Assembly (NCBI GenBank): GCA_004193595.1
Contig: RPGQ01000075.1
Span: forward strand, 1,543 to 65,542
Source of the DNA: Desulfobacteraceae bacterium Eth-SRB2
GTDB taxonomy: Bacteria; Desulfobacterota; Desulfobacteria; Desulfobacterales; UBA11574
DNA: 64,000 nt
Direction: 5' to 3'
The notes under the pieces were generated by a model. That model was not told the origin of the DNA, did not search any database, and worked only from the letters and a program-made list of their open reading frames with translations. This document shows positions 1 to 9,984 of this stretch, in pieces. Made by a program: the position numbers and the translations under genes. The stretch's first letter is position 1, and the number at the start of each line of letters is the position of its first letter.

Positions 1-556
1 GGTTCAGAGGTTCCGGGTTCAGAGGTTCCGGGTTATGGGGGCTGGAAATCAAGACCGTTGGTAAACGCTGATTGCTTTCTATTGACAAACCGTGGCTCCG
101 AAGCTTTTTTTAGGTTTCAGGTGTCAGGTGTCAGGAAGCTTTGAACCCGGAATTTCTGAACCCGGAACACTGACACCTGAAACCTCAATCTCAAACCTTT
201 GAACCCAAATGTTTAGTGAAAAAGATGAACATCGAACATCGAACGTCCAACATCGAATGTTGAATGAAAGGCAAAAACAAAGGCAAGGATTTCATAAAAA
301 AGCTCAGGGAGGCCCAAAGATAGTTAACGTTTATTCAGAAGTACCATTTATAAAAAACCTGACCGTTGAATTTTCGAATTGCTTTTTTATTCGATTAAAA
401 AAACTTGAGGAGCGAAGCGACATCATTATTCGATGTTCAACGTTGGACGTTCGATGTTCGATGTTCAGCCCATCCGATGACCGACGTACATCTTTCAAAA
501 CAACCTTGAACCCAGAACTCTGAACCTTTGAACCTTGACCCTTTGAACCCCAATAC
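1..556. repeat. Cluster of short tandem heptad repeats with inverted arms
   Basis: This gene-free leader is built from 7-8 bp units. GGTTC-type units lie at 1-37 and return inverted at 141-168 and about 500-550. A GTCAGGT-type arm at 113-135 is answered by its inverse at 170-184. A GAACATC-type arm at 227-266 is answered by its inverse at 424-468. The three families interleave, so nested hairpins are possible. No convincing gene is present; the short frame at 209-523 is only the repeat read through. A ribosome binding site for the next gene (AAGGAGGT) closes the region. Confidence 0.75.
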
Positions 557-571
557 AAGGAGGTAATATCA

Positions 572-2956
572 ATGACACAAAAAAAAAGAATTTTTGTAAT
601 ACTGATTCCGGCTCTAATTATAATCGCGGCCAACACTTTATATGCCCAGCCGGAAAAGGATGCAGACCAAACATTATCCCCGTATTTTCTGGTAAAGAGC
701 CATGATACCGACGTTGATCAGCTCCCTCTAAAATCCACAGAGGCTCAAGTGAATATTTCAGGGGTCATTGCCGACGTCACGGTAACACAAGTCTATAAAA
801 ATGAAGGCAACAAGCCGTTGGAAGCCATCTACGTGTTTCCGGCATCCACAAGGGCTGCGGTTTACGGGATGAAAATGACCATCGGAGAGCGAACCATCAC
901 GGCAAAAATACGCGAGCGTGAGCAGGCCCGGCAGGAATACAACCAGGCCAAACAGGCGGGAAAAAGTGCATCTCTTTTAGAACAGCACCGGCCCAATGTT
1001 TTTCAGATGAATGTGGCCAACATTTTGCCTTCTGACGTCATTCAAGTAGAACTCAAATATACGGAACTGCTGATTCCCACGGATACGGTGTACGAGTTTG
1101 TCTATCCCACGGTTGTGGGGCCCCGCTATGTGGACCGCCAGGCTGATGAAGGGGGTTCGTCCGATACATGGACGACAAATCCCTATCTTCACCAGGGAGA
1201 AGCCCCCGCTTATACCTTTAATATTAGCGTTGACATTGCGGCAGGCCTTCCGATTCAAGACATGGCCTGCGATTCCCATAAGACCGGCGTCAATTACAAG
1301 GGACCTGATTTTGCCGCCGTTACGCTCGACCCATCCGAAAAACAGGGCGGAAACCGGGATTTCATTTTGAAATATCGACTCGCCGGCGGCAAGATTGAAA
1401 CCGGGCTCCTTGTTTTTGAGGGAAAGGAAGAAAACTTTTTCCTGCTTATGATGCAGCCGCCCAAAAGGGTTGTCAAAAAACAAATTCCCCCCCGAGAGTA
1501 TATATTCATCGTTGATGTATCAGGGTCCATGCACGGTTTCCCGCTAAATATATCCAAAAAGCTTCTTAAAGACTTAATCGGTAACCTTCGCCCCACAGAT
1601 ACATTCAATGTGCTGCTGTTTGCCGGGGGATCCCAACTCATGTCGGAACACTCCTTGCCGGCAAATCCGCAAAACATCACGCGGCCCATAAACACCATTG
1701 AACGACAGCGAGGCGGCGGCGGAACAAGGCTGTTACCCGCACTAAAAAAAGCGCTTTCCTTGCCAAAAATTGAAGGATTCTCTCGAAGCATTGTCATTGC
1801 CACAGACGGGTATGTTGCGGTTGAAGAACAAGCCTTTGACCTGATCCGGAACAATCTGGGACAGGCCAATATGTTTACCTTCGGAATTGGATCCAGCGTC
1901 AACCGCCATTTGATTGAAGGCATGGCACGGGTGGGAATGGGAGAGCCCTTTGTGATTACAAAACCCGAAAAAGCAGCCGAAAAAGCGAACAGATTCAGAA
2001 AGCTCATTGAATCTCCGGTGTTAACGGGAATCCAGGTCAACTTCGGTGGTTTTGAGGTTTATGATGTGGAACCGAAAAGTATTCCCGACGTTCTGGCAGA
2101 TCGGCCCGTGATTGTGTTCGGAAAATGGCGCGGCAAGCCCCGGGGCAGTATCTCTATACAGGGAACCACCGGAGAACACGCCTTTTCGAAAAAAGTGGAT
2201 GTTTCCGGGGCACCCCCGTTGCAGACAAATTCGGCCCTGCGTTACTTGTGGGCACGGCACCGGATCGCCCTTTTATCCGATTATAATAAACTCAACAAAC
2301 AGGATGAACGGGTCAAAGAAGTGACCCAACTGGGTCTGACCTATAACCTCTTGACCGCCTACACCTCATTTGTTGCCGTGGACACTCAGATTCGCCTCCA
2401 GGATGGACAGGCGGTAACCGTTAAACAGCCTCTGCCACTCCCCCAGGGGGTTTCCGACTATGCTGTGGGCGGAAATAGGTCTTTTGCCGTGGCCGGAAAA
2501 ACCGGATCTTCCTTATCATCCGCTCCTTCCGTATCTGGACTCAAAGGCAGGGTCATGGAAGAAAGCTTAGAATACAAAAAAGAGTGTTTTTTGCAAACAG
2601 TTAAACCGAAAAGTGACGCTTCAGCCCATGATAAAAACACCATTGAGGTAGGAGAAGTTATCGTAACCGGAGAGTTGCCGGAAAAATCCATCCGGGAACT
2701 TTTGAAAAAACATATCCGCTTATTTAACATATGTTTTCGGCAGGCGTTGGAAAAACAACCGAACTTAAAAGGAAAGGTTGTGTTCAAAATGGTTATAGAT
2801 TCTGCCGGTGGCGTCACCAAAGTTGATCTGAATAAAGGAGACAAGAAAGGAAGTGAGTTTAAACGCTGCATGCTTCAGGAACTCAAAAAGCTGCACTTCC
2901 CGGCTTCAAAAGGAGGGAAAAAGAGCATTGTTTTGATTACCTTCGTGTTGAAATAA
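572..2956 (+). CDS. VIT and vWA domain protein with TonB/AgmX-like C-terminus
   Basis: This 794-residue protein is probably exported and may be an envelope scaffold or adhesion protein. Residues 1-25 form a signal peptide (basic start, hydrophobic core, cleavage near LYA-Q). A VIT (inter-alpha-trypsin inhibitor N-terminal) domain spans about 37-165. A von Willebrand A domain starts near 305 and has an intact metal-binding DVSGSM motif at 315-320. The last 95 or so residues resemble the AgmX/PglI or TonB-like C-terminal domain, which suggests periplasmic contacts. AAGGAGGT upstream supports the ATG start. The gene stands alone between repeat clusters, so its partners cannot be deduced. The domain calls are firm; the role is inference. 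Confidence 0.88.
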   Translation: MTQKKRIFVILIPALIIIAANTLYAQPEKDADQTLSPYFLVKSHDTDVDQLPLKSTEAQVNISGVIADVTVTQVYKNEGNKPLEAIYVFPASTRAAVYGMKMTIGERTITAKIREREQARQEYNQAKQAGKSASLLEQHRPNVFQMNVANILPSDVIQVELKYTELLIPTDTVYEFVYPTVVGPRYVDRQADEGGSSDTWTTNPYLHQGEAPAYTFNISVDIAAGLPIQDMACDSHKTGVNYKGPDFAAVTLDPSEKQGGNRDFILKYRLAGGKIETGLLVFEGKEENFFLLMMQPPKRVVKKQIPPREYIFIVDVSGSMHGFPLNISKKLLKDLIGNLRPTDTFNVLLFAGGSQLMSEHSLPANPQNITRPINTIERQRGGGGTRLLPALKKALSLPKIEGFSRSIVIATDGYVAVEEQAFDLIRNNLGQANMFTFGIGSSVNRHLIEGMARVGMGEPFVITKPEKAAEKANRFRKLIESPVLTGIQVNFGGFEVYDVEPKSIPDVLADRPVIVFGKWRGKPRGSISIQGTTGEHAFSKKVDVSGAPPLQTNSALRYLWARHRIALLSDYNKLNKQDERVKEVTQLGLTYNLLTAYTSFVAVDTQIRLQDGQAVTVKQPLPLPQGVSDYAVGGNRSFAVAGKTGSSLSSAPSVSGLKGRVMEESLEYKKECFLQTVKPKSDASAHDKNTIEVGEVIVTGELPEKSIRELLKKHIRLFNICFRQALEKQPNLKGKVVFKMVIDSAGGVTKVDLNKGDKKGSEFKRCMLQELKKLHFPASKGGKKSIVLITFVLK

Positions 2957-3010
2957 AGATCCGGGTCCAGAGGCGATTTAGTTTGCCGGCATTTAACGAT
3001 TTACGGAGTT

Positions 3011-3144
3011 CTGGAGTATTGGAGTGGTGGAGTAATGGAAGAAACCCCTTTTTTCATCGCTCTCAGAAAACAGATCCCTGGAAAAAATCTGAAAGTTTAA
3101 AGCTCTTTTTTTTAAATCAACACTCCAATACTCCATTACTCCGG
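3011..3144. repeat. Inverted heptad-repeat pair
   Basis: A GGAGTAT-type tandem arm at 3011-3038 is answered by its inverse at 3118-3144, with about 80 bp between. It has the same architecture as the clusters at 1-556 and 20178-20430 but an unrelated heptad sequence. It lies just after the VIT/vWA gene and could fold into a long hairpin in the transcript. Confidence 0.7.
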
Positions 3145-3207
3145 TTGATTTATACGGGCAGAGCCATTGATCTCTGACCTGGCCCTGAGGACAAGGTTTT
3201 AGGGCAT

Positions 3208-3251
3208 ATGAAAGCCTCCGACTCGTACAACATTCAGGTATTAAGATTATT
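3208..3251. repeat. Dispersed repeat, copy 1 (second copy at 16449)
   Basis: About 44 bp beginning ATGAAAGCCTCCG and ending near AGATTATTT recur at 16449-16492 with a handful of substitutions. Both copies lie at the 3' end of a minus-strand gene: here about 30 bp past the DUF4019 gene, there overlapping the rnd stop. They may be a small mobile or transcript-end element. Confidence 0.6.
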
Positions 3252-3285
3252 TTTCGTATATCACGTTAAATCCTTGACGGGTTAT

Positions 3286-3708
3286 CTATTTCATATAGTA
3301 CCCGGACACTCTCCACTTTGTGTCCTTATCCATCATCGGAGTAACGGTCTCGATTGCAGATTTCTTGTTTTCAAACGAGGTCTCAAACTGAATGACCACG
3401 TACTCACCGTCTGGAGCACCGGGCAAGGAAGTCTTGTACGTCTTGCTCTTGACCTTTCTGGAAATCAGTTTTCCTAAGGGCTTCCTTACAATTTTCAAAG
3501 ATTGCTCCCATTGTTGTTGTTTGACGGCGTTTTTGAAGTGTTGGGCCGCTTCCTTCCAACTCTCCACATATTTTCCATGGTCAACCATTGTAAGCCATTC
3601 TTGGGCTACGGCAACGGCTGCTTTTTCCTTTTCGGAGTCCCCTGCGGCAAAAACGCCCACGGATAGCAACAGGAACAGGCCGAGTAGACTTACGATGTTA
3701 CGAACCAT
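3286..3708 (-). CDS. DUF4019 family exported protein
   Basis: This 140-residue protein has a clear signal peptide (about residues 1-22, hydrophobic LLGLFLLLSVGVFA) and matches the DUF4019 pattern. It is a small periplasmic domain with a conserved W-x-x-x-V-D-x-G-K-Y-x-x-S-W region near the N-terminus and a beta-rich second half containing YVVIQFET. The family's function is unknown. The gene is monocistronic; a strong hairpin sits about 36 bp upstream of the start, in the leader. The family call is fairly secure from motif and length. Confidence 0.8.
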   Translation of the reverse strand: MVRNIVSLLGLFLLLSVGVFAAGDSEKEKAAVAVAQEWLTMVDHGKYVESWKEAAQHFKNAVKQQQWEQSLKIVRKPLGKLISRKVKSKTYKTSLPGAPDGEYVVIQFETSFENKKSAIETVTPMMDKDTKWRVSGYYMK

Positions 3709-3743
3709 TTCTTGTCTCCTTTCTTCTTTGACCCAACGGTAAC

Positions 3744-3787
3744 GTCACCGGCAGGTGTGGAGCACAGTCGAACACCTGCCAGGTGAC
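3744..3787. promoter_or_regulatory. Long stem-loop upstream of DUF4019 gene
   Basis: GTCACCGGCAGGTGT pairs with ACACCTGCCAGGTGAC across a 13-base loop, with one bulged base. No T-run follows on either strand, so it is not an obvious intrinsic terminator. It lies in the 5' region of the minus-strand DUF4019 gene and could be an operator or an mRNA leader structure. Confidence 0.5.
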
Positions 3788-4047
3788 TGTTTGGTTGAAG
3801 GACTTTTAAAACTAACTCCATTCCCAACAAATCCCGCAGTAAGCGCTGATTGCTTTTTATTAATCGGCGGTTAATGATGAAGCATGCTTAGCAGATGGTC
3901 ATCTATTTATGGATGTTACTTTTATTTCCCCAGTTCAACCAGAAATTATTTTTCGGCTCCACAAAGAATCAATTCATTATTCTTTATGTGTATAATTTGT
4001 CTAAGTAACGAAAACTCAATTAAGTGATCGAAATTCCTTAAATATCA

Positions 4048-5400
4048 AATGGTTATAAAAAACTAGACTTTTATGTTATAATATGAGACAGTTACGGTGC
4101 AATCTAAATCAAGAATTGATGAGGCACCGTTAATGATGAAAAAAAACTTAAAACCTGGTCCAAAACCATTTTTACCCTTTTCTGCTGAGATTGAACAATT
4201 TATCAAGGCGATTTACTCCAAGCTTTCAGAAAAAGACAGGCGAGCATATGCTGCAATAGAAGCATTAAAATTACCGAGAGGTGGAAAAGCATATATTGTT
4301 GAACTTCTTGGTTGCAGTAGAAATACTCTACTTCGAGGGATAGCTGAATTAAACGACCCGGCCATGGTTGTAAAAGACAGAATCCGAAAGAAGGGAGCTG
4401 GACGAAAACCAATTATAGAAACAGTTGAAAATATAGATGAAGTCTTCCTCAAAGTCATTGACGACCATATTGCTGGAGATCCAATGAATGAAAAAATTCG
4501 TTGGACCAATTTAAGCCGCAAGAAAATTGCAGCAAAAATGAAAGAGGCAGGAATTAATATCAGTGTAACAGTGGTTAAAAAGCTGTTGAAAAAACATGGA
4601 TTCAAAAAACGCAAGGCCCTTAAAAGTATGCCCATTGGGACCTCTAAAAATCGTAACGAGCAATTTGAAAAAATCACGCAATTAAAAGAACAATATTTTA
4701 AAGATGGCAACCCGGTAGTCAGTATGGACACAAAAAAAAAGAACTTTTAGGCAATCTATACCGGGATGGGCAAGTTTACACTACGGGTGTGATTGAAGTC
4801 TATGATCATGATTTTCCATATCTTGCTGATGGTATAGTGATTCCCCACGCCATTTATGATTTAAAATATAATAAGGCCCATGTGAACATTGGTGTTAATA
4901 AAGATACAAGTGAGTTTGCCTGTGACTCGATAAGGGTTTGGTGGGAAAACTATGGCAAGCTTCAATATCCCAATTGCACTTCCATCCTCATACTTGCAGA
5001 TGGTGGGGGTAGCAACTCAAGTCGCCACTATATCTTCAAAGAAGACTTACAAAATCTTGTAGATGAGATCGGAGTAGAAATACGCATGGCACATTTCCCA
5101 CCTTATACATCAAAATGGAACCCTATAGAACATCGGTTATTCCCCCATATTACGAGATCTTTAAAGGGCGTCATTTTAAAAAGTCATGATTATGTCAAAG
5201 AACTGATTAAAAATACAACAACACAAACGGGCTTAGAAGTTAAAGCCAACATTATAAAAAAAGTCTATAAAACTGGAAGAAAATATGCTGATAATTTCAA
5301 AGAAAATATGAGGATTATTTTTGATGATTACCTGGGGCAGTGGAATTATAGAACAATACCGAAAAAAACATGATTATGGTCAGTTTATTTTGTATCCATT
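4048..5400 (+). mobile_element. ISAzo13-type insertion sequence (IS630-related)
   Basis: A 1.35-kb insertion sequence surrounds the frameshifted transposase at 4097-5373. The ends are tentative: AATGGTTATAAAAAACTAGAC at the left resembles the inverse of the right-end sequence finishing at 5400 (GTCAGTTTATTTTGTATCC and onward), with several mismatches. No target duplication was convincingly seen. AT content is higher than in the neighbouring housekeeping genes. Confidence 0.6.
4097..5373 (+). pseudogene. ISAzo13 family transposase in two frames
   Basis: The first frame (4097-4750) carries the N-terminal helix-turn-helix half with the SEKDRRAYAAIEAL and GGKAYIVELLGCSR motifs. The second (to 5373) carries the DDE catalytic half (YDHDFPYLADG, LILADGGGSNSSR, HFPPYTSKWNPIEHRLF, GEWNY-like GQWNYRTI end). 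They join at a run of nine A's (4732-4740) inside the family motif S-M-D-T-K-K-K: a -1 slip restores K-K-K-E-L-L-G-N. This may be a mutation or programmed -1 slippage. A start at 4133 is an alternative. The family call rests on several conserved motifs. Confidence 0.82.
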
Positions 5401-5401
5401 G

Positions 5402-5968
5402 CTAAGGCAATCCTTTTATCAGGCGAGCACCTTTCCCAATACGTGAACCAACATGCTCATGTATAAAGTCTATATATGCCCTTCTATGTTCGTTATGACG
5501 AAGTACTGAACGATATATGGTACCAAGTAATTTTACGATTTCATCAGAAGATTTAGATGAAAGATCTTCCTTAATGGCCCGATCAACCGATATGAAACCA
5601 TTCTCTTCTAATTTATTCGAAAAAGCCGTCTTTTCGTCCTTAAAATGAAATCTATCTAAAAGTTGCTTGATGATCTTTTTTATAACATTGTCATCAAGAT
5701 GGCCGTTTTGTTCATCATCAAATTTACAAATTGCTGACTCAATAGCATTTGCTTGATCCTGAAGTGAAAAATCTTCTGACATATGTGACAACGAAAAAAA
5801 TGGTACCTTCTTATAGTTTCTGATCGATTTCGTATCTTTGTAATAAGTACATCCATCACATTTATCAAATGATCGCGACTCTCCACAACATAGACTACAA
5901 ATGAATCCGTTTTTGTAAATGCATTTTCTTTTTCCCTTTCGAGAATTACAGATCAGACATTTTGCCAT
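5402..5968 (-). CDS. Cys-rich N-terminal zinc-ribbon-like protein, unknown function
   Basis: This 188-residue protein begins with a dense cysteine block (CLIC, then CSLCCGE and CDGCTYY within the first 45 residues). It resembles a treble-clef or zinc-ribbon module and is followed by a mostly helical, charged C-terminal region. I do not recognise a named family. It lies immediately downstream of the insertion sequence on the opposite strand; its final codons (ending KGLP) lie only a few bases from the IS right end, so the natural C-terminus may have been altered. Start supported by an AAGGAATTG-like site just upstream. Confidence 0.6.
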   Translation of the reverse strand: MAKCLICNSRKGKRKCIYKNGFICSLCCGESRSFDKCDGCTYYKDTKSIRNYKKVPFFSLSHMSEDFSLQDQANAIESAICKFDDEQNGHLDDNVIKKIIKQLLDRFHFKDEKTAFSNKLEENGFISVDRAIKEDLSSKSSDEIVKLLGTIYRSVLRHNEHRRAYIDFIHEHVGSRIGKGARLIKGLP

Positions 5969-6191
5969 ATTTCAATTCCTTTTCTTTATTTTAATTTTGT
6001 ATGAATTCCTTGAATATAAGTTTGAAATAGCCAGCAGTTAAAGCCTGTGAGTAGTGAAACGGGTCACAAGTCTTAACTGTCCGCGTTCATCGGCTTTACC
6101 AATTCTTCAAACTATTTCTCTGTATTCGATTCTAAAAATCGCCATAGATCATCCCAATCAATTGTTAGCCAATATTCAAATGGATGTATCC

Positions 6192-6394
6192 TGGGGTGAT
6201 TAAAATTGCCCATAATATGGCTTTAAAAAATATCCCATATTTATTCCTTTCCGTATGCCTGGTGTCAGGTGTCAGGTTTCAGGTGTCAGCGCCTCTGTTC
6301 ATCATTCCTGACACCTGACACCTGACACCTGAAGATATGGAACAAAAATGGGATTAAAATTCCATCTGTATACACGGCGATTTTCACCACCCCA
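6192..6394. mobile_element. MITE-like element, copy 1, with 9-bp target duplication
   Basis: This 203-bp non-coding element is bounded by imperfect 19-bp terminal inverted repeats (left TGGGGTGATTAAAATTGCC; right, inverted, TGGGGTGGTGAAAATCGCC; 16 of 19 match). It is flanked by a direct duplication GATGTATCC at 6183-6191 and 6395-6403. The interior holds an inverted GTCAGGT heptad hairpin (6259-6289 with 6308-6332). A second copy with its own 9-bp duplication is at 22364-22552. No coding capacity is seen, so it needs a transposase supplied in trans. Confidence 0.9.
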
Positions 6395-6403
6395 GATGTA
6401 TCC

Positions 6404-6887
6404 TATATCATAACGAAATTAACCACGGACCAACTAACCCATCTTTGTGAAAAAAGAGCAAAAAAGTGTATTTTGAACAAATATTTTATGGCACTACAAA
6501 AATATTTACTAGCTATTTCAATGTATTACAAACCGCATTTACGCAATTTCTCAATGTAGTGCCATACGGATAGCTTCAAACGAAGCAACCAATTGAAATA
6601 ATTGTACTATCAAAATAAATGTAGTGCCATATGAAAATATAACTTATTGATATAATTATAAAAATATTTTAAAATCACGGAGATGGGCTAAACCAATAAA
6701 ACCAGCCAAACGATCTCAACTATCCAAACCGTTGTATCCATCTATCAATTTATAAACGAATGGACCCTAAGAAAGGGTGTTAAAATAAATTAATGAAAAG
6801 CTTAAGAAAACAGTTGCTTAAACATAAGAAAGCCTCTATAAAGGAGTAGATTTTTCCAACAAAATTTGACCTTAAGGAGACTTTCCC
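6404..6887. other. AT-rich gap with a recurring 12-bp motif
   Basis: No gene is seen. TATGGCACTACA occurs at 6487-6498, and its inverse TGTAGTGCCATA occurs at 6555-6566 and 6620-6631. These could be binding sites or transposon ends. The rest is AT-rich sequence leading to the remnant transposase, with an AAGGAGA site just before 6888. Confidence 0.5.
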
Positions 6888-7700
6888 ATGCATCACAAAG
6901 CTATCAAGGCTGAGATTAAAAAACAACTGAAAACCCGGTATCCCAACTGGCAGTGTCTAACCAAAAAAGAAAAGAAAGCCATCGCCAAAAAGGTTTTAGA
7001 TGAAGCTGTTAAAAATTATGATTTCAAACAAGATGTTACAACCCCTCATGAAGTATTGCTTGGAATTGAGTCCCAATTACCAACGGCTTCCATTATGAGT
7101 TTAGATGAAATGGGGCGATTTATTGAGGGCTGCAAAAACAGCATTCTATTCAAATTGAACCGAAAAAGTCGCCACCCTTTGCATATCAAGGACAAAGAAC
7201 TCAGATTCATCGACGATTTGTTAGACGATAAAATTATCAACAATTTCTATCCCGCGATTTTCATGTAGAGAGTTTTTTCCTGATTCCGCCTGGCGATCCC
7301 GTGGAAATCAGCTACCGTGTAACTCTGCGGAGAAAGAGCTATGGATTATAAAGGCCACAGCTTTACGCCAGTCCCGCTATTAGGGATGGATAATAAGCAG
7401 AATCGGGCTTTTATAGGGTTGCCACTTAACCGTAAACAGATGCTCAGCCATGTTCAGATGTGTCAATTCAGATCGGGTTTAGCATTCTCACAACTGGTTA
7501 ATTTAATGGTATATATTATATACCATCTCAGAGAGAGCGGGATTTTGGATGAAGGTTTTGTGCATTGCGTCGACTCAACTGAATTGCCCGTAGATCGTCA
7601 GCAACTGTTAGCGGTATTGAAAATCAAGGGGAAAAATATACGCATTTACGATGATATTGACTGCGATTGCGGAAAGCGTCGGAAATCTCTGTCGGTGTAA
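6888..7700 (+). pseudogene. Decayed DDE transposase
   Basis: Two pieces lie in the same frame: 6888-7268 (126 residues, basic helical N-terminus) and 7341-7700 (119 residues). Between them the homologous-looking reading continues in another frame (a FFLIPPGDPVEISYRV stretch), so at least two frameshifts have occurred. The second piece holds HCVDSTELPVD, typical of the first catalytic Asp of IS4/IS1182-like DDE enzymes. The later catalytic residues are missing. The exact family cannot be fixed by eye. Confidence 0.5.
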
Positions 7701-8682
7701 ACAACTTTCCACGTCTACTGCATCACCTCTTGAAGTCCGACCCAACCTCGATAATTTTCAACCCACAACACGATAACGTTTCAGCATGTCCTCTCATCAT
7801 CGCTTTAACTCTGGTTGCCATCTGTTAGTATGGTCTCTGGCAATGTTTTAAAAACAAATACAAAAATCCTTTCATAAACAGGTTGATTTTTAAGGTTTTT
7901 AAGATCTTTCCAAAATGCTTTGCGGTAGAGCACCTCCATTTTATTATTCCTCTGTCTCCAAATAATCCAGTGCCTCCGGCTTTAAAAGAGGGTTTGTGTA
8001 CCTCTTCATCCATTGCCCTATTAAGGCACAATTTCTATCCTTCAGAAAACTTCAATAGATTTACTCCTCTTAGGCATTATTTTTTCCACACAGTTCAATA
8101 GGACAACAACAACCGCCTTTGCTGGCCTCTTTATTCAGTCGTAAATATTCAATCTCCTCCAGTTTTTACGATTAATTCTCCTTATTCTGTATTTGATTAA
8201 ACCTACAGCCTTGAGAAATATGTTAAAAGATGCCCTTGCTTTTCCTTATGAAAATTAATAATATTTAGTTTCATTATTTCATCATACAATTTCAATCGCT
8301 TATAGTTTAAGTGGATGCTTTATCCATTTTTTAAATAATTACTGCCTAATTAAGAAATAGTCAAGAATATCCCAATATTATATGTTTTTTCAGGCCTCCT
8401 CAGCACCGCTGTGATCCTTTAAGTGCCTACATCAGCCCTTTCAAGGTAGTGCTTCTGTAACGTAAAAATAATTGCATTTATTGGCTAATTCTGAATCCCT
8501 GGATAGGTGTATGAATTATTATTTTTGTGTTAGTTTTGGGAAACAAAACAATCTAGATAAAAGTGATTAAGAAAAGACAAAATTGTTGTTGTCTATGACC
8601 ATTAAAGGCTTTGCTCAATTAATTACTGTTCTTTCAATGCGTTATCTTGAAGAAGTACTACCTTGAAAGGCCTGGCGCCTAC
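7701..8682. other. Gene-free stretch with an inverted-repeat pair
   Basis: No supportable gene is found in this roughly 1-kb AT-rich stretch; short frames show no family features. GCCCTTTCAAGGTAGTGCTT at 8435-8454 is answered inverted by AAGTACTACCTTGAAAGGCC at 8653-8672, which bounds about 240 bp as a MITE-like element would. The IS66-like element inserted directly to the right of this pair. Confidence 0.5.
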
Positions 8683-8810
8683 ATCAATACGTAACTTCTC
8701 AATAAGTTCCGGCAAATTAGATGATGATATTGCAATTTTTCTAAAAAAATATGGTAAAAAATAAAAAAAGTTCGGGACAAACCCATTTCATTGTGCTATG
8801 CGCATAATGT

Positions 8811-9984
8811 ATGAAAAGAACTTCAAAGCCTCCGACAATTATCAAAGACGAGAAGTCTCCGATTGTTTTGCAGCTATCGACCTTTATCGAGCACCAAGGA
8901 GTCATTATTCTTCAACAAGCAGAGCAAATCCAGCAACTCAAAGACGAAATCGCTCGACTTAAAAACCAACCTCCCAGACCAAAAATAAAACCAAGTCGTT
9001 TAGAAAATAAAACTGATAATAAAAAGAAACGCAAAGGTAAAAAGCGTCCCGGATCTAAAAAAAGAAAAAAAACAGCCAAACTAAAAATTCACGATACCAT
9101 TCCTATTCCTCCGGATCATATCCCGGAAGGATCAGTGTTTAAAGGATCACGTATGGCTGCTATATAAGGGGTTAAAAAAATATAAAGAAAACCCCAATCC
9201 CGAAGATAAAAAGCGTTTGGAGGACATGTTTGACCAAATTCGTCTGAATATTTAAACGGTAAGCATTTTAGCCCCGAACTTATCTGTTTTATTTTAAAAT
9301 TCAACATCACCATTTCTCTTCAGGAGTATGCGTTAATGTTACTGGCGGAACAGTTAGTTAATGAGTTTAAAATTGATATTTCAAAGGGTCAACTCAACAA
9401 TATTCTTATTGAAAACAAAGATCGTTTCCACAAGGAAAAAGATGATATTTTATCCGTCGGTCTTCAGGTATCCAACTATATCAATGTCGATGATACCGGT
9501 GCGCCAGGCATAAAGGCTAAAACGGCTATTGCACCCATATTGGCAATGAATTATTTTCCTGGTTTGAAAGCACTGAAAGAAAAAGCCGCATTAATTTTTT
9601 AAGATTGCTACGTGCCGGGCACTCAGATTATTTGATAAATATGGATGCCATCATATATATGGAAACCAACAAACTGCCCAAACAAGCGATTAAACCCATC
9701 ATCGCAAATATGGGAATGATATGTGCCAATGATTCCCAGTGGCTGGATTTTTTAGCCGACAATGGCATTGTAAAAGATCGACATGTACAAATAGCCACAG
9801 AGGGTGCACTGATCGGCAGCATCATTGAACATGGTATCTCAAAAGAACTGGTTATCATCAGTGATGATGCCGGTCAGTTTAATATCCTTTTGCGTGCCCT
9901 TTGCTGGATACATGCCAACAGAGCAATCGACAAAATTATTCCGTTTACCGATCAGGCCAAAAAAGATCTGATACAGTGCTTTGA
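8811..9984 (+). pseudogene. Degenerate IS66-like TnpC transposase
   Basis: Pieces are at 8811-9167, 9336-9602 and 9605-9984. The first has the coiled-coil and basic linker typical of IS66 TnpC (QQAEQIQQLKDEIARLK, then a K/R/P-rich tract). The second contains VDDTGA, the first catalytic Asp. The third contains SDDAGQF and LCWIHANR, the second catalytic block. Frames shift between pieces and the reading runs into the duplicated terminus, so the final Glu region is lost. Probably inactive; the accessory tnpA and tnpB genes are absent. Confidence 0.7.

Noticed and set aside
209..523. 104-residue open frame in the first repeat cluster
   Set aside because: It is read through heptad repeats on both sides and has no family features or ribosome site.
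61..3865. Short shared segment CGCTGATTGCTTTYTATT at about 65 and 3843 as direct repeats of a 3.8-kb transposon
   Set aside because: Only about 20 bp match, with no transposase or duplication between them.
7825..8101. Overlapping 68- and 72-residue frames on opposite strands
   Set aside because: No ribosome sites, no recognisable domains and atypical composition; they lie in decayed transposon sequence.
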